Shown here: in pieces, positions 24,614-35,875 of the stretch | Layout: every line of letters begins with the position of its first letter | How positions within the stretch are numbered: the stretch's first letter is position 1 | Source of the DNA: Cadophora sp. MPI-SDFR-AT-0126 | Lineage: Eukaryota; Ascomycota; Leotiomycetes; Helotiales; Ploettnerulaceae | NCBI GenBank assembly: GCA_020747065.1 | Contig: JAGMVK010000012.1 | Location: 1,736,001 to 1,800,000 of the forward strand | DNA: 64,000 bases | Reading direction: 5' to 3' | Notes under the pieces: model-generated | What the model was told of the DNA's origin: nothing | Databases searched by the model: none | Seen by the model: only the letters and a program-made list of their open reading frames with translations | Made by a program: the position numbers and the translations under genes

Positions 24614-25482
24614 AATTGAGATGTTTTCCCGTTGTTCAGGAGCAATGTGCAATGAAGAAAAAAAAGTGTATATCAAACGAAGAAAAGCACCAGAAAGAAT
24701 AGACATGCATGGGAGGGATAAGAAGGGTGCTCTGTCTGCCGGATTGCCAGAGAGATATCGATGCCGGAATACGAGAGAGGAAACCACAGCTTATATCTGC
24801 TGGTATCTCCGATCCAGGCAACGATCCCCGGAGCACGTGATGCGTGTCCAGAGAAGCGTCCCCTGGATATGTTATTCGAAATAGTCTCGAAATGAACTGC
24901 CGGCTCTAATACATACAGCCACAGCCGGTGTTAAGACTGGATTTGGGTGGAGGCGTGTCTTGTCTTGCGCAGTGCGGGTACGTGGAGCCGGGGCAAGGAC
25001 GGATAGCGGGAGCCCACGAGCTAGCAAGGGCTACGTACGATACTTAAAACTTCAACTTAAGGTTCGGGGTATTATGGAGGAGCAGTGTGAACACCCAACC
25101 ATTGTTCGAGAATTGGCAAAGCGAGCGTCGCCGAGGTCTGAGGTAGCTAGGGCCGAAAGTATCTATCTATCGTTGGCCAACTCACAAGTCATTTTTTTTT
25201 TACGGAGGACCGCCTACTCCGGAAAAAGCTAAAGAATATGAAATCCGTAGGGTCTGCGGTTGCAAAGAAGATGGAAGAGTGGTGGATAGATTGCACGGCG
25301 CTCCGAATTTAATGCAGGAATCAAGAGAAAACTTGTCGTGGGTTACACTGCTTTGACCAGGACTATGTGAGTGATATTAAGAACCGTCTTTGGATTCTTT
25401 TGAATCATAAAGTCTGTGATTCGTTTATGAGCGATCGTGTGATATACACAATTTCTAGGTTTTAGCTCCAGAGCTTTAACCT
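24614..25482. other. Intergenic region between MFS gene promoter and oxygenase 3' end
   Basis: This holds the upstream region of the MFS gene, with a CACGTG-type E-box near 24835. Small open frames are not convincing. A run of T lies near 25192. No gene is supported. Confidence 0.5.
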
Positions 25483-27169
25483 TCAGTTTATAACTAGTGC
25501 TAAGTCCTGACCATCCACCCAGTTACCATGCAGGCCGTGCCTCAGCCTCACCGGGAGCAGCACAACCGCTTGAGGCTTCGAGAAATCTCTCGTATCAACC
25601 AAATGTAATTCACTGGTCATCTGGTCATAGTTGTTCACCAATGCGAGAAGGTAGCCGTCCCCTTCCGCGGCATCTTCAGATCGGGGGACGAAGACTGGCT
25701 CTTGGACAAGGTGTCTTGCACCGACGAAATACGTCTCGCATTTATTGGTCACACTGTCAAAATGGCCGAGTGAATTGTATGGAGGAAAGCCACCACCCAT
25801 AACACGACCAATAGCCGGGAAATCAGTGAGTCTGGGGTCCATAAGGTCACAGAAGACGTGTTGATGCTTGGACATGGCGAAACGATCGTCAACACGACAG
25901 AACTCGATGTCTTCTTTCAAGACAATCCGTGGAGTGACTTTCAGATCAGTAGCACGGGGGTCGAGAGTAACTTGCGCCAGGTTGGAGGTGATTTGAGTTG
26001 GATCTGGCGCATTTCCGTTCGCGTCCGGCCACCAGAAGAAGGCGTTCTTATTGCTGAGAGCAAGTTCCAGGATGACATTCCCGTCTGGTGTCTCATATGC
26101 ATTAGACACGTGGCCTGGGAAAGCATTGGGAGCTTGAAACCACTACAGAACAAATCAGTCCTTGTGACCACAACTAATTGACTAAATAAGAGTGCCCACC
26201 TTGATGTCTGATCCCTTAGCCCCACGACGGGGGAGAAGGCCAATGTAAAATGGAATGTCTGGGTTCCATTGCCAGTGCTCGCCGCCGGCCTTCATCCGTT
26301 CTATGTCACACGTCTGCGGGATCACAGGAAATATCACATAGTTCTTCGTCACCGCGAAGTCGTGGATCATGGCGACGACAGGAGAAGTCATCCATACGGT
26401 CTCGGTGAATTTCCCAATGGGACTAACGGTGTAATAACAGATATCCGGGGTTCCATCGCCTCTGGCCTCGTAGCCAAAGGAAATAAGTTCCTTGGTCACA
26501 GGATCTATCTTTGGATGAGCCGAAAAAGTCAGGCTTGGAAGTTGGCCGTCGAAATCCCACAGGCCTATGGTTTCCAGAGTATGGGGGTCCATGGCATAGG
26601 GTGGAGCGTCCTCCTTGCATGCCAAAAGCACTCCATTGAAGTAAAAAATATTGGTGTTTGCAGTGGTCCTAATCTTGAACTCGACAGCGTCCGTAAACTT
26701 GTTGCGATATTTACCTACACGGCCCAGGTTAGGGCAGTGACAAGGTTGAAAAACTTGGCGGGGACATGTATGTATTGAACTTACCCACCAACGCACGCTG
26801 GGCCTGTCTTTCGCGGAGGAACTTCTCGGTACGGACATATCTTTGTTTGAAATGAACTTTTCCGGATTTGATATGAAAGGCGCTGATATTGCCGTCGCCA
26901 TTGAACCACTGGCCAGATATATGAGCTCAGAGGTCTTTTCGAAGCAGCGCCTGGATACTCACAGGGTCATTCTCAACAAATGGTGGCATTTGGGGATCAG
27001 GCATCACACGGTAGAAAGTGCCATCAATATCCGTAGGGATTGTTCCAACAACTTCGAGATTCTGGACTTCTCCCTCAAAGCGACATGGCTTCATGAAACC
27101 GGAGAATTGGGGCAGCGGCGGAAACGTCTGGGATATTTGTGGTGGGGGAGAGCGAAAGTGGCCAGCCAT
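25483..27169 (-). CDS. Carotenoid/lignostilbene cleavage oxygenase family enzyme
   Basis: Four exons join in frame to 501 aa: 27169-26963, 26908-26785, 26714-26200, 26142-25483. The start at 27169 gives MAGHFRSPPPQISQ; there is no signal peptide, so it is cytosolic. The fold is the seven-bladed propeller of the RPE65/carotenoid oxygenase family. The four iron-ligand histidines are in their usual contexts: His177 (FSAHPKID), His228 (MIHDFAVT), His293 (AFPGHVSN) and His487 (GLHGNW). WFNGDGNISAFH near residue 70 is typical. Fungal relatives (Neurospora CAO-1, Ustilago Rco1) cleave the central double bond of resveratrol-type stilbenes to two aromatic aldehydes; others cleave carotenoids. Because the next gene is an aldehyde dehydrogenase and the rest is a gentisate pathway, a stilbene or similar phenylpropenoid substrate is the better guess. 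Substrate is inference. Confidence 0.86.
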
Positions 27170-28439
27170 GATGAGATTTTCGAGCCTTGATTGCTGCTCG
27201 CTCGGAAGAGTTTGGTGGGGGCGGACTATGAAGGTCTGAAATTCCACAACTCTGCTGCAGCAGTCTTGTCGTCAAATGCGAGAGAAGGTACAAGAAATGA
27301 TCGAATAAGAGCAACGGCGACAGCAGCATCTTTGCCTCGGGGGGTTAAGCAGACGCAGACACTCGCTCCCGCTGTCCCCCCGCCCCGGGTTCCAGGTTTG
27401 GGAGTAGGCTTTTTCGCGGAGCGGTAATTTTCGGCCCCCTGTCCCCCACCCGCCCCATGGGGAGGTATGAGTCCCCATGGGGCGGGGTTTTATATTTCAA
27501 AGAACATGCGAGGTTTCAGAGAGATTTTGAAAACTCTTATAGGTTGATTCTACCTTAAATATCACGTGAAAGATCAAGAAGTATTACACACATTAAAGAA
27601 TTTTTAATAAGATCAAATATAATAACTATTAATATTGTTAAATAATTTAAATAATTTACTGTTTTTGAAACTTAGCTAAAGGTTACGTGAGTTTTTAAGT
27701 ATAAGAAATATTCAAAAAAATCTAAAATCTTATAATTATTACATTAAATTAGTAAAATAATCAATAATTAATTTTGTTATTATTTATTAAGTTTTATTTC
27801 TTATTATTAAAGATGGAATATATTACATTACTTATAGAGTTATTGTAAATCTTTTATAATGTAAGAGACTTCTTTACATGTTATAAGGTGCTCTTGATTA
27901 AACCCCTCTCCACACATGGGACTTCAAGGCACGGGTTTACGTCTGTCTCCTAACTTACCTGCGGGGCGCTGTGAAGCAGCGTACCCGAGAGAGCCGGATC
28001 TCAAACAATCACTGTCTTACCGTAACTAGCCCACACAAAAAGGGAGAAGGGGTAGAGCACAAAGTAGAGCAACGCATAGCATAATGATACTTTGTATGGT
28101 CCACAATGACGCATTAATGCTTAGAAATGCTGTTGCTGCCTGCCGGCTACTGGAAATGCACCCCCGACTAGCCTCTTCCCCCACGTCCCCCGACGTGGAA
28201 TTATAGACCTGTCCATACCTGGACTTCATGATCCCAGAGCTCGCGGGCTAGAGGCATAGAAGTCTTCACATCATATCACATTTGAAGTTTTCGTCTTTGT
28301 ATCAAAACCCCCGAAGTCTTCCCATCAGCGTGGCTCTATCATTGCCTTGTGAACTCAACCCCATCTTATGCTGTTACACTGGCTTCCTCCTAGACCGCAT
28401 TCCTATATCGCAAGCCAGACAGGTCCTAACTCAGGGAGA
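27170..28439. other. Divergent promoter region of oxygenase and aldehyde dehydrogenase
   Basis: It separates the oxygenase (minus) from the aldehyde dehydrogenase (plus). It holds a perfect 15-bp inverted repeat (27449-27486) and an AT-rich stretch (about 27540-27890) with RIP-like base use, probably an old repeat insertion. The part from 27.9 to 28.4 kb is GC-normal. No gene is supported. Confidence 0.55.
27449..27486. repeat. Perfect 15-bp inverted repeat with 8-nt spacer
   Basis: CCCGCCCCATGGGGA (27449-27463) and its exact reverse complement (27472-27486) are separated by GGTATGAG. Each arm itself contains the palindrome CCCCATGGGG. It lies 280 bp upstream of the oxygenase start and could form a hairpin or a protein-binding site. 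Confidence 0.85.
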
Positions 28440-30060
28440 ATGAAGGCTCCAAGCGTGATACCGCTCATCATTGACGGCAAGCCTGTTGTTTGCCCGGTGG
28501 CAACCCAGTACAAAGCGAATGTTTGCCAACCTCGGCATTCCGCTGCTGCCTCTCAGTTGGTCCAAGGCGCGGATAAGATGCAATGCATAGCGGCTGTCGA
28601 ATCATGTGCCCGCGCATTCCCTGCATGGGCATCTCTGAGCCCCAAGATTAAACGAAGTTATTTTCTGAAGCTCTCAGAGGTAAGTAGAATGACTTGCAAT
28701 CTTCAACCCCGCCATGTCGTATACCAATCATAGAACTAACACGAAATTTCTTAGCTACTGAGAGCAAGAGGTTTTGAGATTCGAACATTGATTGAAGATG
28801 AGATCTCCTGTCCTCCATTGTGGTCTCTGATCAACCTGGAGGACACCATTGCTCTCGTCGACGAGCTGGCTGCTTTATGTACGTCGGAGAGGCTGGGAGG
28901 TTCAATACCACTAAGCACCGAGCCTGCACAGCCGCTGGTCTTTATGGAGCCGCTGGGTGTTGTTCTGGGTATCGCTCCCTGGAACGCGCCTTTGATTTTA
29001 GGACTGCGCTCCGTCGCCGCAGCTGTCGCAGCCGGAAACACTGCAGTTCTGAAGGTGAGTTGGCTATAACATTGTAATGCGACACGGTAGATGATGTTGT
29101 CTAACTAGATTTGCTAGGGCTCCGAACTGAGCCCAAGAACACACTACCTCATCGCCAATCTATTTCAAGAAGCTGGATTCCCAGCCGGCGTCGTGAACTT
29201 CATCACGAATCGTACTGAAGATGCAGCCGAGTGTTTCGATACCCTCATCAATCACAACGCGGTACGGAAGTGTAATTTCACCGGCTCCACGGCTGTAGGG
29301 CGAGCAATTGCCGCCAAAGCTGGCGCGGCTCTGAAGCCCGTCCTCCTCGAGCTCGGGGGAAAAAACTTTGCTGTTGTTCTTAAAGATGCGGATCTCGATA
29401 AGGCCAGCCGTATGATTTTAGAAGGCGCCTTTCTCAATGTAAGTGCCCACCCTCAATGCAGCCTTCATATCTCCACTCCAACTAAAAATGCCACAGAATG
29501 GTCAGATTTGCATGTCCACTGATACCGTGCTGGTTGTGGAATCAGTTGCCAGCAAGCTCAGTGCCAAGATCTCCGAGCTACTCCCTGAAATCGCCAAAGA
29601 TGTCAGTCACGTCATCAATGACAAGAGCAGAGCGCGTCTTCAAAGCCTTCTAGCTGACGCGGAGGCAAAGAGCGCCAAAATTCTCCGCGCCGAGGGTCAA
29701 GACACCAGCTTTCCCCCGACGGTCGTCGAGTCGCTAACGCCAAATATGGACTTGATTCACCTCGAATCTTTCGGCCCCCTTTTAGGAATTCGAACAGTTA
29801 GTGATGAAGAAGAAGCACTGCAGCTGATGAACGAAAGTACGTATGGTCTCTCTGCCGCTATCTTCTCGGAGAACCACTTCAGGGCCCTCCAGCTCGGGCG
29901 TAGGATGAAGGTTGGCGCGGTGCATATCAACGGATCGACTGTCCATGATGCTTCGAACCTGCCGCATGGCGGACATGGTGATAGCGGGTTTGGACGATTC
30001 GGGGCGCATTGGGGATTGCTGGAGTTTGTTCATACTAAGACGATCATCATAAATGCATAG
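28440..30060 (+). CDS. Aldehyde dehydrogenase (salicylaldehyde/vanillin dehydrogenase-like)
   Basis: Four exons join in frame to 474 aa: 28440-28679, 28755-29054, 29118-29438, 29497-30060. An in-frame ATG at 28368 would add 24 residues; I prefer 28440 because MKAPSVIPLIIDGK fits the family N-terminus. Catalytic residues are in place: Asn157 (APWNAPL), Lys180 (TAVLK), Glu258 (LELGGKN) and Cys292 (GQICMST), the last two 34 apart as usual. The Rossmann GSTAVGRAI and the C-terminal FGPLLGIRTV and SGFGRFG motifs are present. Enzymes of this branch oxidise aromatic aldehydes (salicylaldehyde, vanillin, hydroxybenzaldehydes) to acids with NAD(P)+. In this cluster it would oxidise the aldehydes made by the cleavage oxygenase. 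Exact substrate is inferred. Confidence 0.88.
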
Positions 30061-30879
30061 AGTAGGGAATAGATCTCTTCCTTTCTGGGGCCGGAAAATC
30101 CCGGAAATCCGAAGTTATCGTTTGTTCTGAGGTCGCATACATACCTGGATATATGACGAAAGTAGGTGCCACATGATTGATTAGAGTAGACGTTCTATTA
30201 ATCGGCATCTTCTAATCGAGCCTGTTGCTTTTTCCTCTTCTGCCGAAGTTAGAACCTACCTGTGGACAAATGGCCGAACTCTGAATCGCATCACAGGTTG
30301 AAGGGTTTGTCACCTTTCGGAAATACATGTCGGCGAATGCTCGTTCATCTGCTTGTCGGCAGGTGGCTAAGTTCACCAAACCTTCCGAGAAGGGACTTCT
30401 CTCTGAATTTGGCTAGGCAGGGGTTGAAATTGACCATTCAAGATTCAGAATGATATACACGATCGCTGGCAAGGATCAGATGCTTATTAGAGAATTTTCA
30501 CGTGGATATGACGGGCAAGGATTGTGTCACGCGAGAGTTAAAACTGATGGAATCGTAGCGGAGATTGGACGGTACAGTAGGTAGAATCTATAGGTCATAG
30601 ATTTTGATATGGTAATGACCTGACTGTATTGACTGGTTTTGTATTAGCTGGTTTGGGGAGTTGTCCCTGCTCGCTCTATGCTTACGCCCGACGTTGAAGA
30701 ATTGTAAAGCCATGCATACCGTCAATCACTGGAGTAACTAAAGATCATCATAGGGTCATGAGTTCTAACCAGCCCTACAAGATTTTAAAGGAGTAATACT
30801 CAGTTTTATATCGGTAGAGAAATATGGGCTTTATGGAAATCGTTGCCATTGCTATGTCTGAGCAATATGATTAGTTAAT
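30061..30879. other. Convergent intergenic region
   Basis: The 3' ends of the aldehyde dehydrogenase and the FAD hydroxylase face each other here. I see terminator-type AT-rich sequence and no coding frame worth reporting. Confidence 0.55.
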
Positions 30880-32572
30880 CTACAATTTCGAAGGAGTCAC
30901 CAGGCGATTCTTCCAAGCCCTGAGAACCTCCTCCGGAGCATCATATCCATACGCCCACCATTGCGTCACAGGATCACTCCATTGATTAGCACTAGAGACA
31001 AAGCTGATTCCTTCGACCTCTGCCTGCATCGACTTATCTCTCGCCTTCTGCTCGGGCCCGTCTGCAAAATGCCAGATTTTCCCATTCAGAAGACTGGCCT
31101 CTTGCATCTGGCCAGCACGCACAATTCGGACCTGCTCAAAAACTTTCAGTGCCGTCGGAATCTCTGCCCGGTCTACAATCGTGCTCAAGATCTCGCCGAG
31201 CGCAGCTCCATCCTCGACGGCCATGGCTGCACCTTGAGACATATATGGTACCATGGCATGCGCAGCATCGCCAATCAGAAGTGATTTGCCGCTCGGTGCC
31301 ACCCATCTAGTCAATGGCTGTCCGCTCAATAGCGGCCATTTGATGGTTTTATCGATAAACGAGATGATCTTAGTGAGGCTATATCAGCGTTTAGTATTCA
31401 TACCAATCCGTGATTAGCATTTGCACAGAAGTTGACAAACCATGGGTCCCATCCTACGAAATAGTTGCGCATGTCTTGAATAATGTTTTCTTGCTTCCAA
31501 GTCGAGACGTCTGATTTGTCGACATGCGATAAGACTAGATTGAATGTCCTTCCACCTGCAATGGTGTAGGTCATCACATGCCTGTCCTCTCCAATCCTGA
31601 CCCTATTAGCATCCTAGTACATTCTGATTAATAGACAAAGTTCTATACCAAATATTTAATGACGATCTCTCGAGAAGCCAAGCAACCTCCGGGTCTTTCT
31701 TCATCTTTTCAACATCCACCGTGGCCCTGTAAGCAGCGAAGCCTGTATGAACTGGAGGTGCTTCAGCACCTCCCAACACGACGGCGCGTGCCATTGATTT
31801 CACACCTACTTCTCATTAGCAGGATGAAAGCACCAATATCAGCATTAACTACGATGGCTTGGAAAGTAAGAGGTCTTTATGAAAGACATACCATCGGCGG
31901 CAACAACTAAATCCCCAGAATACCTCCTGCCATTTTCTACCTCTACACTTGCAGTCTTGGGATCGTAGCTGACCACCTTGCTCGCAACCTCAATCTTCAC
32001 TCCCAGGTCCACGGCCAGCTTGTGCATGGCATCGTGGAAGTCCGCTCGGTGGACCACGTAATACGGAGCTCCAAAGTTTTCCCTGAAATTTGGGACAAGC
32101 TTGGTGAGCCCTATCGGCTTGCCGTCCTCCCAGCGGCGAAACGTCATGGCTTCTGGCTCAACCACCTTGCCCTTCAAAAATGGGCCCAGCCCCCAATCAA
32201 GCAAGATGCGGCTCGAGTTTGAGGGTATCTGGATTCCTGCGCCAACCTAGGGCTGACGTGAGTACAGACACTGAAATGTTTTGGCGCTGGAAGATGTACT
32301 TCTCCTAGGATAGCAGCTTGCTCGAGGATGGTTACTTTGTGTCTCCTTCTCGAAAGTGAAATTGCTGTTGCCAATCCTCCCAAACCTGCTCCAACTATGA
32401 TTATCTCAAGCGGTAATGCGGCTTGAGGAGGGGTTGATGAGGGGGTGTCTGGTGCTGTGCCATCCAAGTGGCCATTGACAAGATCCACACCCTCTTGATG
32501 CTTGTCAAGATTGTGGAGAAACATAGTGCTTCTGGTTGGGTACGTAGGTTTGGGCATACATCTTGACGCCAT
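30880..32572 (-). CDS. FAD-dependent aromatic hydroxylase (3-hydroxybenzoate 6- or salicylate hydroxylase type)
   Basis: Five exons join in frame to 481 aa: 32572-32300, 32246-31892, 31805-31649, 31602-31441, 31378-30880. The FAD-binding GxGxxG is GAGLGG at 61-66 (IIIVGAGLGGLATAISL). GAGIQIPSNSSRIL follows, typical of this group. VHRADFHDAMHKLA precedes the conserved VVAADG segment. The second FAD motif is LLIGDAAHAMVPYMSQGA with GD at 352-353. This is the group A flavoprotein monooxygenase family that includes salicylate 1-hydroxylase and 3-hydroxybenzoate 6-hydroxylase. No catechol dioxygenase is in the cluster, while gentisate dioxygenase is next door and divergent, so a gentisate-forming (non-decarboxylating) activity is the better reading. 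The first 50 residues are a low-complexity extension; Met6 or Met17 could be the real start. Confidence 0.86.
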
Positions 32573-32815
32573 TGTGATTGATTGTCTTTGAAAGGATGTG
32601 ACAATGATCCAGAAGCAAGGCAAGCCCCTGGCATTAACTCTCAGACAGCGTGACTGAAAGGTATGGGATTCAGCAGTTTTATCATTTACATATAGCAATT
32701 CTGAACTAGGACGAGATGGAAACACAAAAGGGGGGCTCAACCTCGCCAAAAGTCTTACTGGGCCGTGACCAGTCGTTCAAGTCTCTGATCATAATTCCGA
32801 CGCATCCCCGGTATC

Positions 32816-32827
32816 CCGGCATGCCGG
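32816..32827. promoter_or_regulatory. CGG-N4-CCG palindrome in the divergent promoter
   Basis: CCGGCATGCCGG is a perfect 12-bp palindrome containing CGG-CATG-CCG, the kind of inverted CGG pair bound by Zn2Cys6 dimers. It lies 244 bp from the hydroxylase start and 229 bp from the gentisate dioxygenase start, so one site could serve both. Binding by the cluster regulator is inference. Confidence 0.45.
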
Positions 32828-33055
32828 TTGCAATCAGCAAAACACTTCGAGCCCTCCTTTTACCGGATCAGCATGATCGCGAAATTATGATTAAAACTTC
32901 AAGTGCTCTGACTTTATCAGGTGAAGTTGACTTTCTTTAGTGAATATACATAAGAGGCTTTCAGGTTCCACTACCATATTGGTTGAAAGCGCATACACAT
33001 AACACAGAATTCTGCAAACCACTTCACTTTCCCGAATTTGATTCAACGCCGAAAA

Positions 33056-34202
33056 ATGTCGAGTCAAACAGGAACAATTACAGCTAAAGCTGGTTTCAAT
33101 CCCACGGATGATATCAGTAAGTTGATGTCTGGCCTCGAATCGACAAATGTCAAGCCTCTGTGGGCACAAATGACCAGACTCAACCCTCCGCTTCCCAACC
33201 CACAGACTATCCCATATCTCTGGAACTATGATGCGATCCGGCCACATTTACTTGAGGCAGGAAGACTCATCACAGAGAGACAGGCTGAACGGCGGGTTCT
33301 GATGCTTGTCAATCCAGCCCGATGTAAGTAAATCTCTATACAGTCATCTACGTCCTCGTCTAGTGGCCTATACTTACATCTGATAGCTGCACCATTCACC
33401 ACAGACACTCTCTACGCAGGCCTTCAACTGGTCATGCCAAATGAGACCGCCCCAGCCCACAGACACACGGCCTTTGCGATGCGTTTCATCATCGAAGGCT
33501 CGGGCGGCTTCACCGCAGTCCACGGGAAGCGCATCAACATGCAGCGCGGCGACGTGATCCTCACCCCCACCTGGAACTGGCACGATCATGGGAAGGACGG
33601 TTCTGGCCCCATGATCTGGTTGGACGGGCTTGATCTCCCAAATTTTGTCCACTTCCCCGTACATTTCGTGGAGCACTACGACCAGCCTCGCTATCCTGCC
33701 GAGACGATCGATGTCTCCGACTCCCCAATTGTCTTCCCATGGAACAAGATGCAAGCCAATCTGGATGTGTCAAGCGAGAGCTGGATCTCGCTTCCATATC
33801 TCAAGCCTGATGGCCGAGAAGGTATGTTAATTGTTTTTCTTTTTTTCCCCGTTCCCTGGCTCATATTGAGCAAAATGACTGACTGGTTGTGTCAAAGTAA
33901 GCAAAATTCTGGGGGGATCTGCAGAACGCCTGAACAAAGGTAGTTCGTCACCTAAGATACAGGAGACGGCCTCATCGGTGTACCATGTCATTGAAGGCAA
34001 GGGTTATTCGGTGATCGACGGCAAGACCTTCCAATGGAAGAAGGGCGACACTTTCTGCATCCCGTCCTGGTATGAGTATCAGCACTTTGTGGATTCGTCT
34101 GAGGCAGTGTATCTGTATCGCTTTGATGACAAGCCCATGTTGAAGTCGCTAGGCTTTTATCGCACCTCTGAGACAGAATCGGAATCTTTGATCTCGGATT
34201 AG
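33056..34202 (+). CDS. Gentisate 1,2-dioxygenase
   Basis: Three exons join in frame to 335 aa: 33056-33323, 33387-33821, 33898-34202. It is a two-cupin protein. The N-terminal cupin has the metal motif HRH (His114, His116) in [17 protein letters not shown], followed by [12 protein letters not shown] and [15 protein letters not shown] (His155, His157). The C-terminal cupin shows [15 protein letters not shown] and [15 protein letters not shown]. This matches Fe(II) gentisate 1,2-dioxygenases, which split gentisate between C1 and C2 to maleylpyruvate in the cytosol. Its start is divergent from the FAD hydroxylase with a 483-bp shared promoter. It is followed on the same strand by the fumarylacetoacetate-hydrolase-family gene. 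A related salicylate- or 1-hydroxy-2-naphthoate-cleaving activity cannot be excluded. Confidence 0.9.
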
Positions 34203-34721
34203 ACGGACGAATTGTTAGACAGTCTCAATGCATAATGCATTGAGCTAATTATTTTGCAATTCACTTGCCGGACCAAAATGCTGATGAGTGTGATGTCTAT
34301 TATCAATATATATTGTGGTGTGCAAAGTAATTAGTATAATAAATTGTAAACTAAGTTATATCTTTAAAATCGATATAGTTCTTAGGTCTCTGTATAAATC
34401 CGAATAAAATGTGACATCACGAGCAGTGCAGAGGAGTGTAGCTATAATAAGCAACATTTATCAGAGGCTCAAATGATAAAAAGAAAGGATATGGGAGTGC
34501 ATGTGTCTATCACGTCTCATCAATGTGTACCGAACCGATCTACCCCCGGAGCCTCCGTAGCCCCGCGCTGTCCGGAGCCCGAGCTTGGAGATAATAAAAT
34601 ATAATCTGTTTGTCTTGAATGGCAAAGTACTCTATAATATTTCTTTCCTGCCATTTCTTCCATCTCTCATACGTTCCACTTCCAGCTTTTCAATCAAGAT
34701 CAATCAAAATTCCTATACACC
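34203..34721. other. Promoter region of the hydrolase gene
   Basis: It lies between the dioxygenase stop and the hydrolase start. It contains a GC-rich patch with CGG/CCG pairs (34547-34595) and a C/T-rich leader before 34722. There is no gene. Confidence 0.55.
34547..34557. promoter_or_regulatory. Possible CGG-N5-CCG site
   Basis: CGG-AGCCT-CCG lies 165 bp upstream of the hydrolase ATG. The spacing differs by one from the CGG-N4-CCG site at 32816, so a shared regulator is only a possibility. Confidence 0.3.
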
Positions 34722-35875
34722 ATGACTGTCTGGCAAAGGTTAATCCGCTTCGTCGCCACTGACGGCCGAGTGCTGCGCGGGGAACCCATTCTGCCCTCCG
34801 CCGACTTCGACCTGGGCTATACTACCGAAGCAACTAAACTCCAAGCCAAAGTCATCGTCGGCTCTGATCCCTACGATGTCTCAGGCAAGACAAAGGTCAC
34901 TGATGAGGTCGTGACGGTGAAGAAACTCCTGGGTCCTCTGGCATCAGAAGATACGGATATCCTGCGTTGTGTCGGGTTGAACTACGCAAAGCATAGTACG
35001 TAGTCGTGAATCTCGTGAGCTAACCAGCAAATATGCACTGTAACATCTTTGGAAGACTCTCATCCCCTGATGCGCAAGTTTCATAGTCAAGGAAGCTGGT
35101 CGGTCCCCACCGCCTTTCCCATCCATCTTCTTCAAGCCAACGACCTGTATTGCCGACCACGACTCCGATGTTGTGATCCCTAAAATTGCACAAGACGACC
35201 AAGCAGATTACGAAGGAGAATTGGTAAGCTAAGATGTCGTTTTTCTCTTCCATTTCGTTATAATATAACCCCGGTTTGTTAGAAACTGCTTGTTCATACT
35301 TCGCCTTGTACTGCCCTGACGAGTTCTTTCGCATTACAGTGTCTGATCGTAGGCAAAGACGCCAAAAACGTCTCGCGCGAAGACGCCCTATCATACGTCG
35401 GCGCCTACACTGTCGGGAACGACATCTCGTCGCGGAAATTGCAGCGCGACCCCGCCTTTGCTGGCCGCATCCCGCAGTGGGGATTCTCGAAGGGTTTTGA
35501 CACTTTTGCACCCTTGGGCCCGTGTCTAGTAAACCCGGACCTGGTCGGTGAACCCGCTAAGCTGTACCTCAAGACGATTGTGAATGGTGATCTACGGCAA
35601 GATGAGTCTGTGGGGGATCTGCTGTTTGATTGCGCGTATCTGATCTCGTATTTGAGTTCTGGAACCACGCTTAGAAAGGGGAGTGTGATCATGACAGGAA
35701 CTCCGGGAGGTAAATTTGCACATTCGACCCAGAATTTGGAATTTCACTGACTATATTGTTTTTTGAAGGTGTCGGTGCTGGTTTAAATCCTTCGCAATAT
35801 TTGCTTCCTGGAACAACAATGGAGGTTTCAATTAGCAAAATAGGAACACTTCGAAACAAAGTAGTGTTTGAATAA
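34722..35875 (+). CDS. Fumarylacetoacetate-hydrolase-family enzyme (fumaryl/maleylpyruvate hydrolase)
   Basis: Four exons join in frame to 295 aa: 34722-34995, 35087-35223, 35340-35709, 35769-35875. It shows the FAH fold signatures in order: CVGLNYAKH; a PPFPSIFFKP motif; DYEGEL with the metal-binding acidic pair; VGAYTVGNDISSRKLQR; GFDTFAPLGP; then IVNGDLRQD and GSVIMTGTPGGVGAG near the end. FAH-family members of gentisate clusters hydrolyse fumarylpyruvate to fumarate and pyruvate, or act directly on maleylpyruvate. No glutathione-type maleylpyruvate isomerase is seen in the window, so either the isomerase is elsewhere or this enzyme takes the cis form. It follows gentisate dioxygenase on the same strand. 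AT-rich repeats begin right after its stop. Confidence 0.88.

Noticed and set aside
19667..35875. Secondary-metabolite (biosynthetic) cluster
   Set aside because: No polyketide synthase, peptide synthetase, terpene synthase or prenyltransferase; the enzymes are catabolic.
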